Part shown: positions 53,258 through 62,250 of the stretch, piece after piece
Layout: the number at the start of each line of letters is the position of its first letter
Numbering within the stretch: the stretch's first letter is position 1
Origin: Hahella sp.
GTDB lineage: Bacteria > Pseudomonadota > Gammaproteobacteria > Pseudomonadales > Oleiphilaceae
Length of the DNA stretch: 63,751 nucleotides
Assembly (NCBI GenBank): GCA_028280065.1
Contig: JANQMN010000130.1
Coordinates: 1 to 63,751, forward strand
Direction of reading: 5' to 3'
The notes under the pieces: model-generated
Databases searched by the model: none
The model's input: only the letters and a program-made list of their open reading frames with translations
Told to the model about the DNA's origin: nothing
Position numbers and translations under genes: made by a program

Positions 53258-54448
53258 ATGGCTGTTTTTCTTCACGACTTGGGCATCCTATGCGCTCTGG
53301 GCAACGATAAGTTGCAAGTTTCGGCAGCACTTTGCGACAGGGAAATTAGCGGTCACAAGTCGCTATGCAGGGATACCGGATCACTGGCGGACGGACGAAC
53401 TTGCTATGTCGGCAAGGTGGGCGCGGCTCTGCCGGCATTGAACGAATTGCCACCGCGTTTTCAAAGCCGAAATAACCAACTGGTTTCGGCGGCTTTCCAG
53501 CAAGTTCAAGAGAGTTTTGACAAATTGTCCGCAGGCGTTCCCCCGGCAAGGATCGCTGTTGTCATGGGTACCAGCACATCCGGTATCAAAGAAGGCGAAG
53601 AAGCCAGGGAAGAATACGAGAAAACGGGTGAAATGCCGGATGGGTTTCACTATCGGCTACAGGAAATGGGGTCTCCCGCGCAGTTTTTGGCAGAACTCTG
53701 TAAAGCCAAGGGCCCGGTTTACAGCGTCTCTACTGCATGCAGCTCCAGCGCCAAGGCACTACTGAGCGCAAAAGCTTTACTGGACAGCAATCTGGTAGAT
53801 TTGGTAGTTTGCGGCGGCGCTGACACGCTGAGCCGATTGCCGCTCAACGGCTTCCATGCATTGGAGTCGATTGCGGCTGATTACAGTAGACCTTTGGCAG
53901 CACAGCGTGACGGTATTAACATCGGCGAAGCTGCGGCGTTGTTTATCGCTAGCCGCGAATCCGCTGATATTGAGCTGTTGGGGGGCGGAGAATCCTCCGA
54001 TGCTCATCATGTTTCCGCGCCGCATCCGGAAGGCCAAGGCGCATTAGCGGCGATGGCCAGTGCGATTCAGCAAGCGCAGTTGGCGCCGGGTACAATCGAT
54101 TATATTAATTTGCATGGCACGGGAACGCCGAAAAACGATTCGATGGAAGCCCGGGCCGTGTACCGATTGTTTGCCAAAAACGCTGCTGTTAGTTCTACCA
54201 AATCCCTTACCGGACACACTTTGGGGGCGGCAGGAGCGCTGGAGGCAGGGATCTGCTGGTTATTATTGAGTGATCTGAATAAGACCAGGCGGCTTCCGGT
54301 GAATGGGAAAGACTTTCAAAAAGATCCTGTCTTGGCGGATGTTCGTCTAAGCCAAGGTGAGGAAGTTGAAGAGTTGGCATACTGCCTGTCTAACTCGTTC
54401 GCCTTTGGCGGAAACAACGCCAGTCTTATACTAGGAAGAAGGAAGTGA
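53258..54448 (+). CDS. Beta-ketoacyl-ACP synthase (FabB/F-like) of the polyene locus, copy 1
   Basis: 396 residues with the condensing-enzyme triad: Cys161 in STACSSSAKALL, His in LHGTGTPKNDSME and His in KSLTGHTLGAAG. It should catalyse decarboxylative condensation with malonyl-ACP. Together with the second ketosynthase and the chain length factor it completes the KS set of an aryl polyene synthase. Confidence 0.92.
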   Translation: MAVFLHDLGILCALGNDKLQVSAALCDREISGHKSLCRDTGSLADGRTCYVGKVGAALPALNELPPRFQSRNNQLVSAAFQQVQESFDKLSAGVPPARIAVVMGTSTSGIKEGEEAREEYEKTGEMPDGFHYRLQEMGSPAQFLAELCKAKGPVYSVSTACSSSAKALLSAKALLDSNLVDLVVCGGADTLSRLPLNGFHALESIAADYSRPLAAQRDGINIGEAAALFIASRESADIELLGGGESSDAHHVSAPHPEGQGALAAMASAIQQAQLAPGTIDYINLHGTGTPKNDSMEARAVYRLFAKNAAVSSTKSLTGHTLGAAGALEAGICWLLLSDLNKTRRLPVNGKDFQKDPVLADVRLSQGEEVEELAYCLSNSFAFGGNNASLILGRRK

Positions 54449-54903
54449 ATCAGTATTCGATGGCGCAGGTGTTATCGCATCGACCGCCGATGATTTTACT
54501 CGATCAGTTATCGAGTTATTCCGGGTCGGGCGCACTCTGCCGGGTAACGATCACCGATGAGTCGCCTTTTTTTCAAGATGGGCTGGCTGGCGTGCCATCT
54601 TATATCGGAATCGAGTATATGGCGCAGACAATCGCTGCCTTTGCGGGCGCAAACGCGCTCGACGGCGGCGAGTCGGTAAAGATCGGTTTTTTGCTGGGTT
54701 CGAGAAAGTATCAGACCCAGGTGGATAGATTTTCAACAGGTACAACGCTGGATATTGAGGTCATGCGGCTGCATCAAGAAGATTCCGGACTAAGCGTTTT
54801 CGATTGCACGATTCAAACGACAAATGAAAAGCTGGCCGAAGCCCGGATTAATGTGTTTCAACCGCCGGATCCAGTGCAATTTCTAAGGGAGCAGAATGGC
54901 TAA
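54445..54903 (+). CDS. Hotdog 3-hydroxyacyl-ACP dehydratase (ApeP-like)
   Basis: 152 residues, GTG start at 54445 inside the ketosynthase stop. His12 in HRPPMILLD and Glu57 in IGIEYMAQ are the probable catalytic pair. Second dehydratase of the operon; likely partner of the ApeI-like enzyme at 44368. Confidence 0.87.
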   Translation: MNQYSMAQVLSHRPPMILLDQLSSYSGSGALCRVTITDESPFFQDGLAGVPSYIGIEYMAQTIAAFAGANALDGGESVKIGFLLGSRKYQTQVDRFSTGTTLDIEVMRLHQEDSGLSVFDCTIQTTNEKLAEARINVFQPPDPVQFLREQNG

Positions 54904-55621
54904 GCGAATTTTAGTTACCGGATCGAGCCGGGGCATAGGGAAGGCAATTGCGCTACGTCTGGCGCGGGAAGGCTATGACATCGTTCTGCACTGTCGTGCG
55001 CAGCGGGAGGCTGCAGACGAAGTGGCCAAGGCTGTCGTTGCACTGGGCCGGAAGGCTGATCTGTTGCAGTTCGATGTCTGTGACAGGGCGCAGGCAAAGC
55101 AGCAAATCGAAGCGGATATTGCAAGCAACGGCGCCTACTATGGCGTGGTCTGTAATGCAGGGCTGACCCGGGATACAGCCTTCCCTGCGATGTCCGGAGA
55201 GGACTGGGATGCGGTGTTAAGAACGGGACTGGACGGCTTTTATAATGTTGTCCAGCCCACGGTGTTGCCCATGGTGCAGGCCCGCCGGGGTGGGCGGATT
55301 GTAACCATGGCGTCTGTCTCCGGCATCGCGGGTAACCGCGGGCAAGTGAATTACAGTGCGGCGAAGGCGGGTATTATCGGAGCCACTAAAGCGCTGGCCC
55401 TGGAGCTGGCGAAACGCAAGATCACCGTCAACTGTGTCGCGCCGGGGTTGGTCGCCACCGAAATGCTCGAGGATGTCGCCGTCGACAAGCTACTTGCGCT
55501 GGTGCCGATGCGGCGGGTGGGTACCGTTGATGAAGTCGCGGGCACCGTGGCTTTCCTGATCTCGGAGGATGCCGCCTACATTACCCGCCAAGTGATATCC
55601 GTGAACGGTGGGTTAGTCTGA
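54896..55621 (+). CDS. 3-oxoacyl-ACP reductase (FabG-like, ApeQ type)
   Basis: 241 residues of the SDR family: NADPH loop GSSRGIG (9-15), CNAG motif, catalytic Ser in MASVSG and YxxxK in NYSAAKAG. Reduces the 3-keto intermediate before dehydration. Stop and next start share one base (TGATG). Confidence 0.93.
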   Translation: MAKRILVTGSSRGIGKAIALRLAREGYDIVLHCRAQREAADEVAKAVVALGRKADLLQFDVCDRAQAKQQIEADIASNGAYYGVVCNAGLTRDTAFPAMSGEDWDAVLRTGLDGFYNVVQPTVLPMVQARRGGRIVTMASVSGIAGNRGQVNYSAAKAGIIGATKALALELAKRKITVNCVAPGLVATEMLEDVAVDKLLALVPMRRVGTVDEVAGTVAFLISEDAAYITRQVISVNGGLV

Positions 55622-56850
55622 TGAATAGAGTAGTCATTACCGGTATGGGAGCCATCACCGCTTTTGGTGATAACTGGGCGGACTTTAAAGCCCGGTTGGA
55701 AGCCGGGGAAAATGCGGTTGTTACCATGCCGGAATGGGATTACGTGGAAAATCTCAATACCCGCCTGGCCGCGCCCGTTACCTGTTTCGAAAAGCCCCCG
55801 CATTACAGCCGCAAGAAAGTTCGGGCGATGGGCAGAGTCGCGCTGATGGCCACCCGCGCCAGTGAAATCGCCTTGGAACAGGCGAATCTACTGGACCATC
55901 CGGATCTGACCAATGGCGCCACGGGCATTTCATACGGATCGTCTATCGGTTCAACCAAACCGCTTGCGGCTTTCGGCGCGATGCTCACCAAAGGCGAAAC
56001 CCGAGGGGTTACCGCGACCAGTTATATTCAGATGATGTCGCATACGGCGGCGGTCAATATCGGCGTTTATTTCGGTTTGAAAGGCCGGGTCGTTCCGTCC
56101 AGCTCGGCCTGCACCTCGGGGTCGCAGGGAATCGGCTTCGCCTACGAAATGATTCGCTATGGCCAACAAAAGATGATGCTGGCAGGAGGAGCGGAAGAGC
56201 TTTGCGTGACCGAAGCGGCCGTGTTTGACACCCTGTTCGCAACCAGTACCCGTAACGAAACGCCAAAACAGACGCCACGGCCTTTCGATAAGAACCGGGA
56301 TGGCCTGGTGATCGGCGAAGGCGCATGCACCCTGGTACTGGAGGAACTGGAACATGCCAGGAATCGGGGCGCTGAGATTATCGCGGAAGTAGTCGGTTTT
56401 GGCTGCAATTCCGACGGCGCCCACGTCACCCAGCCGACTTCCGCCACCATGCAGGGAGCCATTCGTTTAGCCGTTGAGGACGCCGGTGTTGCGCCGTCGC
56501 AAATCGGCTACGTCAATGCCCACGGCACCTCCACCGACCGTGGAGATATTGCCGAATCCCACGCGACCAGGGATGTCCTCGGCAAGGTGCCCATCAGCTC
56601 GTTAAAGAGCTATCTCGGACATACATTAGGCGCATGTGGCGCCGTCGAAGCCTGGGCGACCATTTTGATGATGCGGGACGGTTGGTTCGCGCCAACGGTC
56701 AACCTCGACAATATTGATCCTGAATGCGCGGATTTGGACTATATTCGCGGCGAGGGCAGACATATTCAAACCGACTATGTCATGAGCAACAACTTTGCCT
56801 TCGGTGGAATCAATACCTCGCTAATCTTCAAACGCTGGCAGGATGATTAG
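55621..56850 (+). CDS. Beta-ketoacyl-ACP synthase II-like (FabF) of the polyene locus, copy 2
   Basis: 409 residues. Cys164 in SSACTSGSQG, His in NAHGTSTDRGD and His in LKSYLGHTLGACG. The sequence is FabF-like and complete, and is the last synthase gene in the operon. It may be the iterative elongating enzyme, with the other ketosynthase pairing with the chain length factor; which is which cannot be decided here. Confidence 0.93.
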   Translation: MNRVVITGMGAITAFGDNWADFKARLEAGENAVVTMPEWDYVENLNTRLAAPVTCFEKPPHYSRKKVRAMGRVALMATRASEIALEQANLLDHPDLTNGATGISYGSSIGSTKPLAAFGAMLTKGETRGVTATSYIQMMSHTAAVNIGVYFGLKGRVVPSSSACTSGSQGIGFAYEMIRYGQQKMMLAGGAEELCVTEAAVFDTLFATSTRNETPKQTPRPFDKNRDGLVIGEGACTLVLEELEHARNRGAEIIAEVVGFGCNSDGAHVTQPTSATMQGAIRLAVEDAGVAPSQIGYVNAHGTSTDRGDIAESHATRDVLGKVPISSLKSYLGHTLGACGAVEAWATILMMRDGWFAPTVNLDNIDPECADLDYIRGEGRHIQTDYVMSNNFAFGGINTSLIFKRWQDD

Positions 56851-57652
56851 TCGCCGGGGCCTGTCGGGCCTGCTGCTTGGTGTCTGTCAGTTAAGCCTGG
56901 CCGAGTATAGCCTGGAACTGGGGGCCGGCGGATTTGCCGCCAGTATTCCGGAATATCCGGGGGCGGGCGAGCAAACCAATATTGCGTTGCCTTTACCCTA
57001 TGTTAAATACCAGGACGAGCATATCGAAGTTGATCGCGAAGGACTCACCGGCTGGTTGTGGGAAGCGGAAAACTGGCATCTGGACATTTCCATGGCCGGG
57101 GGATTGCCGGTAGACAGCGAAGATAGCGAAGCCCGCCGGGGATTGCCGGATTTGGATTGGGTATTGGAAATAGGTCCTTCCATTAAGTATTACTGGCAAG
57201 GCGAACCCAGGGCGGAACAGTTCGGTTATGCCGAGTTGTTCTATCGCAAAGCCACCGCCTTTGATTTCGATTCCCTGACCAATGCCGGATGGCGCTACGG
57301 TGTTGGTCTCAGTTATGAGCAACCGCTCTTGGCGATCGGCAAGGGTACGCTGAATTTGGCGTGGCGCTTTAACGGTAACTTTGCCGATGCCCGGTATCTC
57401 GATTACTACTATGGCGTGGAACCGCAGTATGCGACGGCGGAACGCCCGGCTCATCGGCATGACGACGGCTATGCCGGTTCGGATATATCCCTGGGATTGG
57501 TCTATCAAACGCCGGAGTTTTGGCTTGGCGGGTTTTTGCGCTATTATGCGCTCTCCGATTCGGAACAGACCGCCAGCCCCATTTTTCATGTAGCGGAAGA
57601 GTGGGCGGCTGGCGTCGCACTTTTTTGGATTTTCTATAAAAACAGGGAATAA
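56843..57652 (+). CDS. MipA/OmpV-family outer membrane protein
   Basis: 269 residues with a signal peptide (about 1-20) and a beta-barrel pattern ending in aromatic (the last strand EEWAAGVALFWIFYK and terminal NRE). The N-terminal GAGGFAASIPEYPGAGEQTN and IALPLPYVKYQ are typical of MipA/OmpV proteins. It overlaps the last ketosynthase gene by 8 bp, so it is translated with the polyene genes. This suggests an outer membrane role in pigment placement, which I infer only from context. Confidence 0.85.
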   Translation: MISRRGLSGLLLGVCQLSLAEYSLELGAGGFAASIPEYPGAGEQTNIALPLPYVKYQDEHIEVDREGLTGWLWEAENWHLDISMAGGLPVDSEDSEARRGLPDLDWVLEIGPSIKYYWQGEPRAEQFGYAELFYRKATAFDFDSLTNAGWRYGVGLSYEQPLLAIGKGTLNLAWRFNGNFADARYLDYYYGVEPQYATAERPAHRHDDGYAGSDISLGLVYQTPEFWLGGFLRYYALSDSEQTASPIFHVAEEWAAGVALFWIFYKNRE

Positions 57653-57655
57653 TCA

Positions 57656-58090
57656 ATGAATAAACTAACGTTATTGACAGCTTTATTGGCAGTACTACTC
57701 TCTCAGACGGTTGTTGCCAGGGATACCATCCACCAGTTTCCTATTGAAGCATTGCTGGCAACAAGCAAAGCAAAGGAAGCTTTGTATGATGTTCCCATGT
57801 ATTTTGGCGATCAATCCCATCCTGCGGTGAAAACCACCTGGGGCGAGGTAATGTCGAATAAAAAGACTAATGCCTTTATGAAATCTGACCGTGAAGCGTG
57901 CGAGTGGGTAATGTTGAGCGCACTAAAAGCGCTTCAGGAAAGGGCGCAAAGGGAAGGGATGGACGCTGTGATCAATATCCATTCTTACTATAAAAAGCGT
58001 ACCTTCGTTAGCGAAACGGAATACGAATGTGGCGCGGGCAATGTGGTGGCCGGCGTTACCTTGAAGGGAACCCTGGTAAAGCTGAAGTAA
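57656..58090 (+). CDS. Small secreted protein of unknown function
   Basis: 144 residues with a signal peptide (about 1-21, ending VVARD). The mature part contains REACEWVMLSALKALQERAQREGMDAVINIHSYYK-like content (key features: a helix then DAVINI and a C-terminal VAGVTLKGTLVKL strand) recalling the YbjQ-like fold. Homologues are often misannotated as excinuclease subunits. It begins 3 bp after the OmpV-like gene and is followed by a terminator, so it ends the operon; its function is unknown. Confidence 0.72.
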   Translation: MNKLTLLTALLAVLLSQTVVARDTIHQFPIEALLATSKAKEALYDVPMYFGDQSHPAVKTTWGEVMSNKKTNAFMKSDREACEWVMLSALKALQERAQREGMDAVINIHSYYKKRTFVSETEYECGAGNVVAGVTLKGTLVKLK

Positions 58091-58109
58091 TTACCTCAGG
58101 TTCTAGACC

Positions 58110-58137
58110 AAAGGCGTGACTAATCCCCACGCCTTTT
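58110..58137. terminator. Bidirectional terminator at the end of the polyene operon
   Basis: AAAGGCGTG (58110-58118) and CACGCCTTT (58128-58136) form a 9-bp perfect stem with short T-run on the plus side and matching A residues on the other. It separates the plus-strand operon from the convergent MarR gene and ends 4 bp before that gene's stop. Confidence 0.8.
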
Positions 58138-58140
58138 CCA

Positions 58141-58614
58141 TCAGCCGGGATTGCCGACATCCAGTATCGGCGAGGCGTCTATGTCGGCGGCATCCATCAT
58201 GTCGGCCACTTTCGACAGGCTGGCGACGATCAGGTGTTTTTCCCAATCTGAAAGCGCTTCAAAACGATCTATAAATATTTCCTGCAGCGGTGTCGGCGCT
58301 TCAGCGAGGGTCTCAGTGCCCTTGGGCGTCAGCCTGACAAAGGTTTTGCGCTTGTCCTGCACACTGCGTATGCGGTTCACGAATCCCCTGGTTTCCAATC
58401 GGTCGACTATGGTGGTGACCGTTGCCTGACTCAGGCTGATGTTGTTGGCTATTTGGCTCATGGAGACATTGTCGGCATCGCCGATGGTGCGCAGCACCAG
58501 CAGCTGTGGAGCAGTGAGACCTGTCAACTTGCCAAGCTGTTTGGAACGCAAGTCCGCAGCCCGAATGATTCGCCGAATTAGGATTAATACGTCGTCGTGA
58601 AGTGGATTTTGCAT
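58141..58614 (-). CDS. MarR-family regulator (EctR-like) beside the betaine importer
   Basis: 157 residues from ATG 58614 (AGGAAATCAACA before it). Winged-helix core with LTAPQLLVLRTIGD, ISLSQATVTTIVDRLETRG and the wing QDKRKTFVRLTPKG; the C-terminus DAADIDASPIL resembles EctR1/CosR-type regulators of compatible solute genes. It follows proV on the same strand after 64 bp and probably represses osmolyte import genes at low salt. A perfect palindrome lies just upstream. Confidence 0.85.
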   Translation of the reverse strand: MQNPLHDDVLILIRRIIRAADLRSKQLGKLTGLTAPQLLVLRTIGDADNVSMSQIANNISLSQATVTTIVDRLETRGFVNRIRSVQDKRKTFVRLTPKGTETLAEAPTPLQEIFIDRFEALSDWEKHLIVASLSKVADMMDAADIDASPILDVGNPG

Positions 58615-58654
58615 TGTTGATTTCCTAAACCGGGACACTCCTGAAATTGTAGAA

Positions 58655-58664
58655 TGGAATTCCA
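58655..58664. promoter_or_regulatory. Palindrome TGGAATTCCA upstream of the MarR gene
   Basis: A 10-bp perfect palindrome next to a possible -10 box (TACAAT on the minus strand, 58646-58651). It could be an autoregulatory operator of the MarR protein. Short, so chance is not excluded. Confidence 0.4.
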
Positions 58665-58678
58665 AAAAAAGCGCTTAC

Positions 58679-59884
58679 TTAAGTTTCATTCGCCGTGGTG
58701 GTCCCCAACACCTGCGCCAGGCTGGAGCGAGACAGCTCGCCTTTTAAGTTGCCTTCTTCATCCACGACCGGAAGGGGGTAATCCTGGTCCAGCGTATCAG
58801 GGATGACTTCCTCCAGTAACGCATCCGGGGACACCCGAACAGTGTCTTCGATGACTTTTTCGCAGAGCGGAGCGTCGGCATCGTCGGTTTCCCGAACAAT
58901 TTTTTCCAGCGTATTCTTTAGCACAGCCCCCTGATAGCCGTCGGCATTTTCCAAATAGGCGAACACTGCCGGGGTGGCCTTCATTTGCTGTAGCGCTTCG
59001 CCTATCGTATTGGCCGTTATGCGGTTGGAGGGGCTTTTCATGACATTTTCGACCGTTAATGCCCTGGCGCGATTCACATCCCGGACAAAAGCCTCAACAT
59101 AGTCGTCCGCTGGATTGAGCAGGATATCCTTGGGAGCGCCGACCTGAATCAGTTCGCCGTCCCGCAGGATGGCAATGCGGTCGCCCAGGCGCAACGCCTC
59201 GTCCAGGTCATGGGTGATGAAAACAATGGTCTTGTGTAATTTTTCCTGGAGTTGAATGAGCTGATCCTGCATTTCGCTGCGAATTAGTGGATCGAGAGCG
59301 GAAAAGGCTTCGTCCATCAACAGGATCTCGGCATCGGTGCATAAGGCTCGGGCCAGACCGACGCGCTGTTGTTGCCCGCCGGAAAGCTGGCTCGGGTACT
59401 GCTCCTCATAGCCGTTAAGTCCGACGTCCGCCAGCCATTGCCGGGCTTTTGCCAGGCGTGTCTTTTTATCCACGCCTTGGGTTTTTAGTCCGAAGGCGAC
59501 ATTATCGATAACTGTGTAATGCGGCAGTAGGCCGAAATGCTGGAAGACCATGGCCATCTTCTGGCGTCGAAATTCTCTTAACTGTTTGGTATTCAGTTGC
59601 ATGACATCGATGTCTTCGCAGAAGATTTGTCCGGCAGTGGGATCGATGATCCGGTTAAAATGCCGAATCAATGTGGACTTGCCGGAACCGGACAGCCCCA
59701 TGATGACAAAGATTTCGCCCCGATGAATTTCCAGGTTAATATCCTTCAGACCCACGGTATGCCCGGTATCGGCGAGCACTTGATCTTTGCTCTTGCCTTC
59801 ATGCACTTGGGGCAGTACTTTTGCCGGCGTAGGGCCGAAGATCTTAAAGAGTTTTTCTATCCGAATTTGCACCTGTTTATTCAC
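58679..59884 (-). CDS. proV: Glycine betaine/proline ABC transporter ATPase ProV
   Basis: 401 residues from GTG 59884, matching the length of E. coli ProV; the frame is open further upstream but overlaps proW. Walker A GLSGSGKST, signature QLSGGQQQR, Walker B EILLMDEAFSALD, and two C-terminal CBS domains (about 280-400) that sense ionic strength in this family. Overlaps the proW stop by 8 bp. Confidence 0.95.
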   Translation of the reverse strand: MNKQVQIRIEKLFKIFGPTPAKVLPQVHEGKSKDQVLADTGHTVGLKDINLEIHRGEIFVIMGLSGSGKSTLIRHFNRIIDPTAGQIFCEDIDVMQLNTKQLREFRRQKMAMVFQHFGLLPHYTVIDNVAFGLKTQGVDKKTRLAKARQWLADVGLNGYEEQYPSQLSGGQQQRVGLARALCTDAEILLMDEAFSALDPLIRSEMQDQLIQLQEKLHKTIVFITHDLDEALRLGDRIAILRDGELIQVGAPKDILLNPADDYVEAFVRDVNRARALTVENVMKSPSNRITANTIGEALQQMKATPAVFAYLENADGYQGAVLKNTLEKIVRETDDADAPLCEKVIEDTVRVSPDALLEEVIPDTLDQDYPLPVVDEEGNLKGELSRSSLAQVLGTTTANET

Positions 59885-60764
59885 TACGGCCTCCCATATA
59901 TCGCTGTGAACGCTTGGCATACGCCTGAGAGACCCGGTCAAAGATGATGGCCAGCGCGACAATCGCCAGACCGTTAAACAATCCCAAGGTGAAATATTGA
60001 TTGGTGATCGAGCGCAATACGGGCTGCCCCAAACCGGCCACGCCGATCATGGAAGCGATTACCACCATGGCCAATGCCATCATGATGGTCTGGTTAACCC
60101 CGGCCATGATATTTGGCATCGCCAGGGGCAACTGTACATTGATCAGTTTTTGCCAGGGGCTCACGCCATAGGAGGTTGCCGCTTCCAGCACTTCCCGGTC
60201 CACCAGGCGTATCCCTAAGTTGGTCAGGCGAATCACCGGTGGAATCGCATAAACCACCACGGCAATGACGCCCGGAATCTTACCGATTCCCAATAGCATG
60301 ACTACTGGAATCAGGTAGACGAAAGCCGGCATGGTTTGCATGACATCCAGTATCGGCGTAATGATCGCCTGGGCTCTGTCGGAACGGGCCATGAGAATGC
60401 CGATCGGGACTCCGAGCACTATCGATAGCAGGGTGCACACGGTAATTATACTGAGGGTGCTCATGGTATCTTCCCACATGCCGAACAGACCGATAAGAAA
60501 CAGAGACACCGCCACGCCTGCCGACAGCCTCCAAGAGCGCGTGGCAATTTGTGTAATCGCCACGATAATGGCGATGACCAGCCACCAGGGGGCCGCAATC
60601 AGGAGTTTTTCAAACCAGATTAAGAAGGCCAGTAACGGGTCGAAGAATCCTTCAATGACTTCGCCATATTCACGGGAAAAATCCCGGTAGGCAGAGTCGA
60701 GGGATTGACGAATCGCCACCAGGGTTTCGCGGCTCAATTGCGGGAAGTCTGTAAGCCAGGACAT
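59877..60764 (-). CDS. proW: Glycine betaine/proline ABC transporter permease ProW
   Basis: 295 residues, about seven membrane helices, with the EAA loop (LEAATSYGVSPWQKLINVQLPLA) and the ProW-type N-terminal extension (PQLSRETLVAIRQSLDS). Forms the membrane channel of the importer. Confidence 0.94.
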   Translation of the reverse strand: MSWLTDFPQLSRETLVAIRQSLDSAYRDFSREYGEVIEGFFDPLLAFLIWFEKLLIAAPWWLVIAIIVAITQIATRSWRLSAGVAVSLFLIGLFGMWEDTMSTLSIITVCTLLSIVLGVPIGILMARSDRAQAIITPILDVMQTMPAFVYLIPVVMLLGIGKIPGVIAVVVYAIPPVIRLTNLGIRLVDREVLEAATSYGVSPWQKLINVQLPLAMPNIMAGVNQTIMMALAMVVIASMIGVAGLGQPVLRSITNQYFTLGLFNGLAIVALAIIFDRVSQAYAKRSQRYMGGRSE

Positions 60765-60837
60765 TGTGTGGAACTCCAGGTAACTCGATGGTTGGCACTA
60801 CGGGCGGATATGTCAGTGCCACCGGATAGATATAAAG

Positions 60838-60860
60838 CCCGGCATCCGGTTGATGCCGGG
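60838..60860 (-). terminator. Strong hairpin between proX and proW
   Basis: CCCGGCATC (60838-60846) and GATGCCGGG (60852-60860) form a 9-bp G+C-rich stem with a 5-base loop. On the minus-strand transcript it follows proX and is trailed by CTTTATA, a weak T-run. It probably attenuates read-through or stabilises the proX mRNA so that binding protein exceeds permease. Confidence 0.7.
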
Positions 60861-60902
60861 AATGATTAGCGCGTGTCGCACGCTTGCTACGAAGCCCGAC
60901 AG

Positions 60903-61958
60903 CTAATTGCCCAAGGCCTGTTTAACTTTTTTCGCCACTTCGGCGGAGACCCAAGCGCTCCACATGGGTTCGTGGTTCTTCAGGAAGTGCTCCGCGGCAA
61001 TTTGTCCGTCCGCCTGGTTCTGTTCCATCCAGGCTAGGAAGCCGTTCATTTCCGCATTCTTAAAGGAACGGTTGCTTACGTAGTTAAAAGCTTCGGGAGA
61101 GTTGGTTTTGAAGCTGGTCGTGGTCATTGTGTGAACTGGGGACGGAGGGTACATGGTGACTTTCGGTTCCGTACAGTCTTCCTTCGAGATGCAATCAATA
61201 TAGTGTTGCTCATCCACGCCTGATCCGAAGTCCACCTTGACCATCTTATATTTACCCAAGACCGCAGTCGGCGCCCAGTAGTATCCGAACCAGGGTTGCT
61301 CCCTTTCGTAGGCCTTGGCGATAGCGCCGGCCAGCGCTGCTCCGGATCCTGGGTCAACCAGGGAAAATCCTGCTTCCTCGAGCTCTAAAGCGCGGAAAAG
61401 GTTGGCGGCGGAAATCTGGCAGTTCCAACCCGCCGGGCAACCCATAAACATGGATTTGTCCGGATCTTCCGGATGCGTAAACTTCCCGACATTGGCAATA
61501 ACGCCCTCGATGGTGGCGAGGCTGGGGTCTTCCTTCACCATGTATTCAGGTACCCAGAAGCCTTCTTCGCCCCCGTCTGACAACGACTTGCCTGCGTAGA
61601 GCAAACGTCCTTCCTCCACGCCCTTATCAAGAGCTTCCTTGAGCGAGTTACTCCACATTTCAGGGGCAATATCCGGTTCGCTTTTCTCAATCATGGAGGT
61701 ACCGGTCGGCATGGTGTCTCCGGGCACCAGTTTGGCATCACAACCATAACCGTGCTGCAGGATGAATCGATCTATGTTGGCGATCAGCGTGGCGGAATTC
61801 CAGTTCATATCCGCAATGGTGATTTCGCCACAGGCTTTAACCGCTGCCTCGGTTTGTTGCGCCGAGCTTGTGTCTTTAGAAGGCGCGTCGTCTTGACTGC
61901 AACCGGAAAGAACAAGGGTGAATGCTCCACAAAGTGGAATCAGGTTTAAAGGTTTCAC
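60903..61958 (-). CDS. proX: Glycine betaine/choline-binding lipoprotein ProX
   Basis: 351 residues from GTG 61958 with AAGGAG before it. Lipobox LSGC (Cys20). The OpuAC-type binding fold shows ADMNWNSATLIANIDRF, DIAPEMWSNS and the WFGYYWAPTA segment whose aromatic residues form the quaternary-ammonium cage. As a lipoprotein rather than a soluble periplasmic protein it differs from E. coli ProX. It is the first gene of the importer operon. Confidence 0.93.
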   Translation of the reverse strand: MKPLNLIPLCGAFTLVLSGCSQDDAPSKDTSSAQQTEAAVKACGEITIADMNWNSATLIANIDRFILQHGYGCDAKLVPGDTMPTGTSMIEKSEPDIAPEMWSNSLKEALDKGVEEGRLLYAGKSLSDGGEEGFWVPEYMVKEDPSLATIEGVIANVGKFTHPEDPDKSMFMGCPAGWNCQISAANLFRALELEEAGFSLVDPGSGAALAGAIAKAYEREQPWFGYYWAPTAVLGKYKMVKVDFGSGVDEQHYIDCISKEDCTEPKVTMYPPSPVHTMTTTSFKTNSPEAFNYVSNRSFKNAEMNGFLAWMEQNQADGQIAAEHFLKNHEPMWSAWVSAEVAKKVKQALGN

Positions 61959-62250
61959 GAGGGCTCCTTGGAGTTTAAGCTAGGGTTGTAATTGGATTGA
62001 TGCGCGATAGAAATTTAGAGTACTAACTAATTATAGTTGATTGCCAAATTTTCCAGTAGTCCAAAAGGAAATACGTATCTCTTTTGGTATTGGAGCATTA
62101 TTGACCGGCAGTGTATTCTCTTGGTATGGCGTGCTGTTGTCAAAGCACCGGGACAGATAGAAGGCCAACCTACCGTTTATTTCATCGATCTTACTATCTT
62201 TAGAACAGGAAGGTTTTCTAGGAAAACCTCTATCGACGAGTTTAGGCATT
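61959..62250. other. Divergent region between proX and the Omp85-like gene
   Basis: A perfect TATAAT lies on the minus strand at 62030-62035, about 70 bp before proX, but its -35 partner is weak. Frames at 62031-62249 (minus) and 62037-62315 (plus) have no family resemblance and overlap each other, so I did not call them. Confidence 0.4.
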
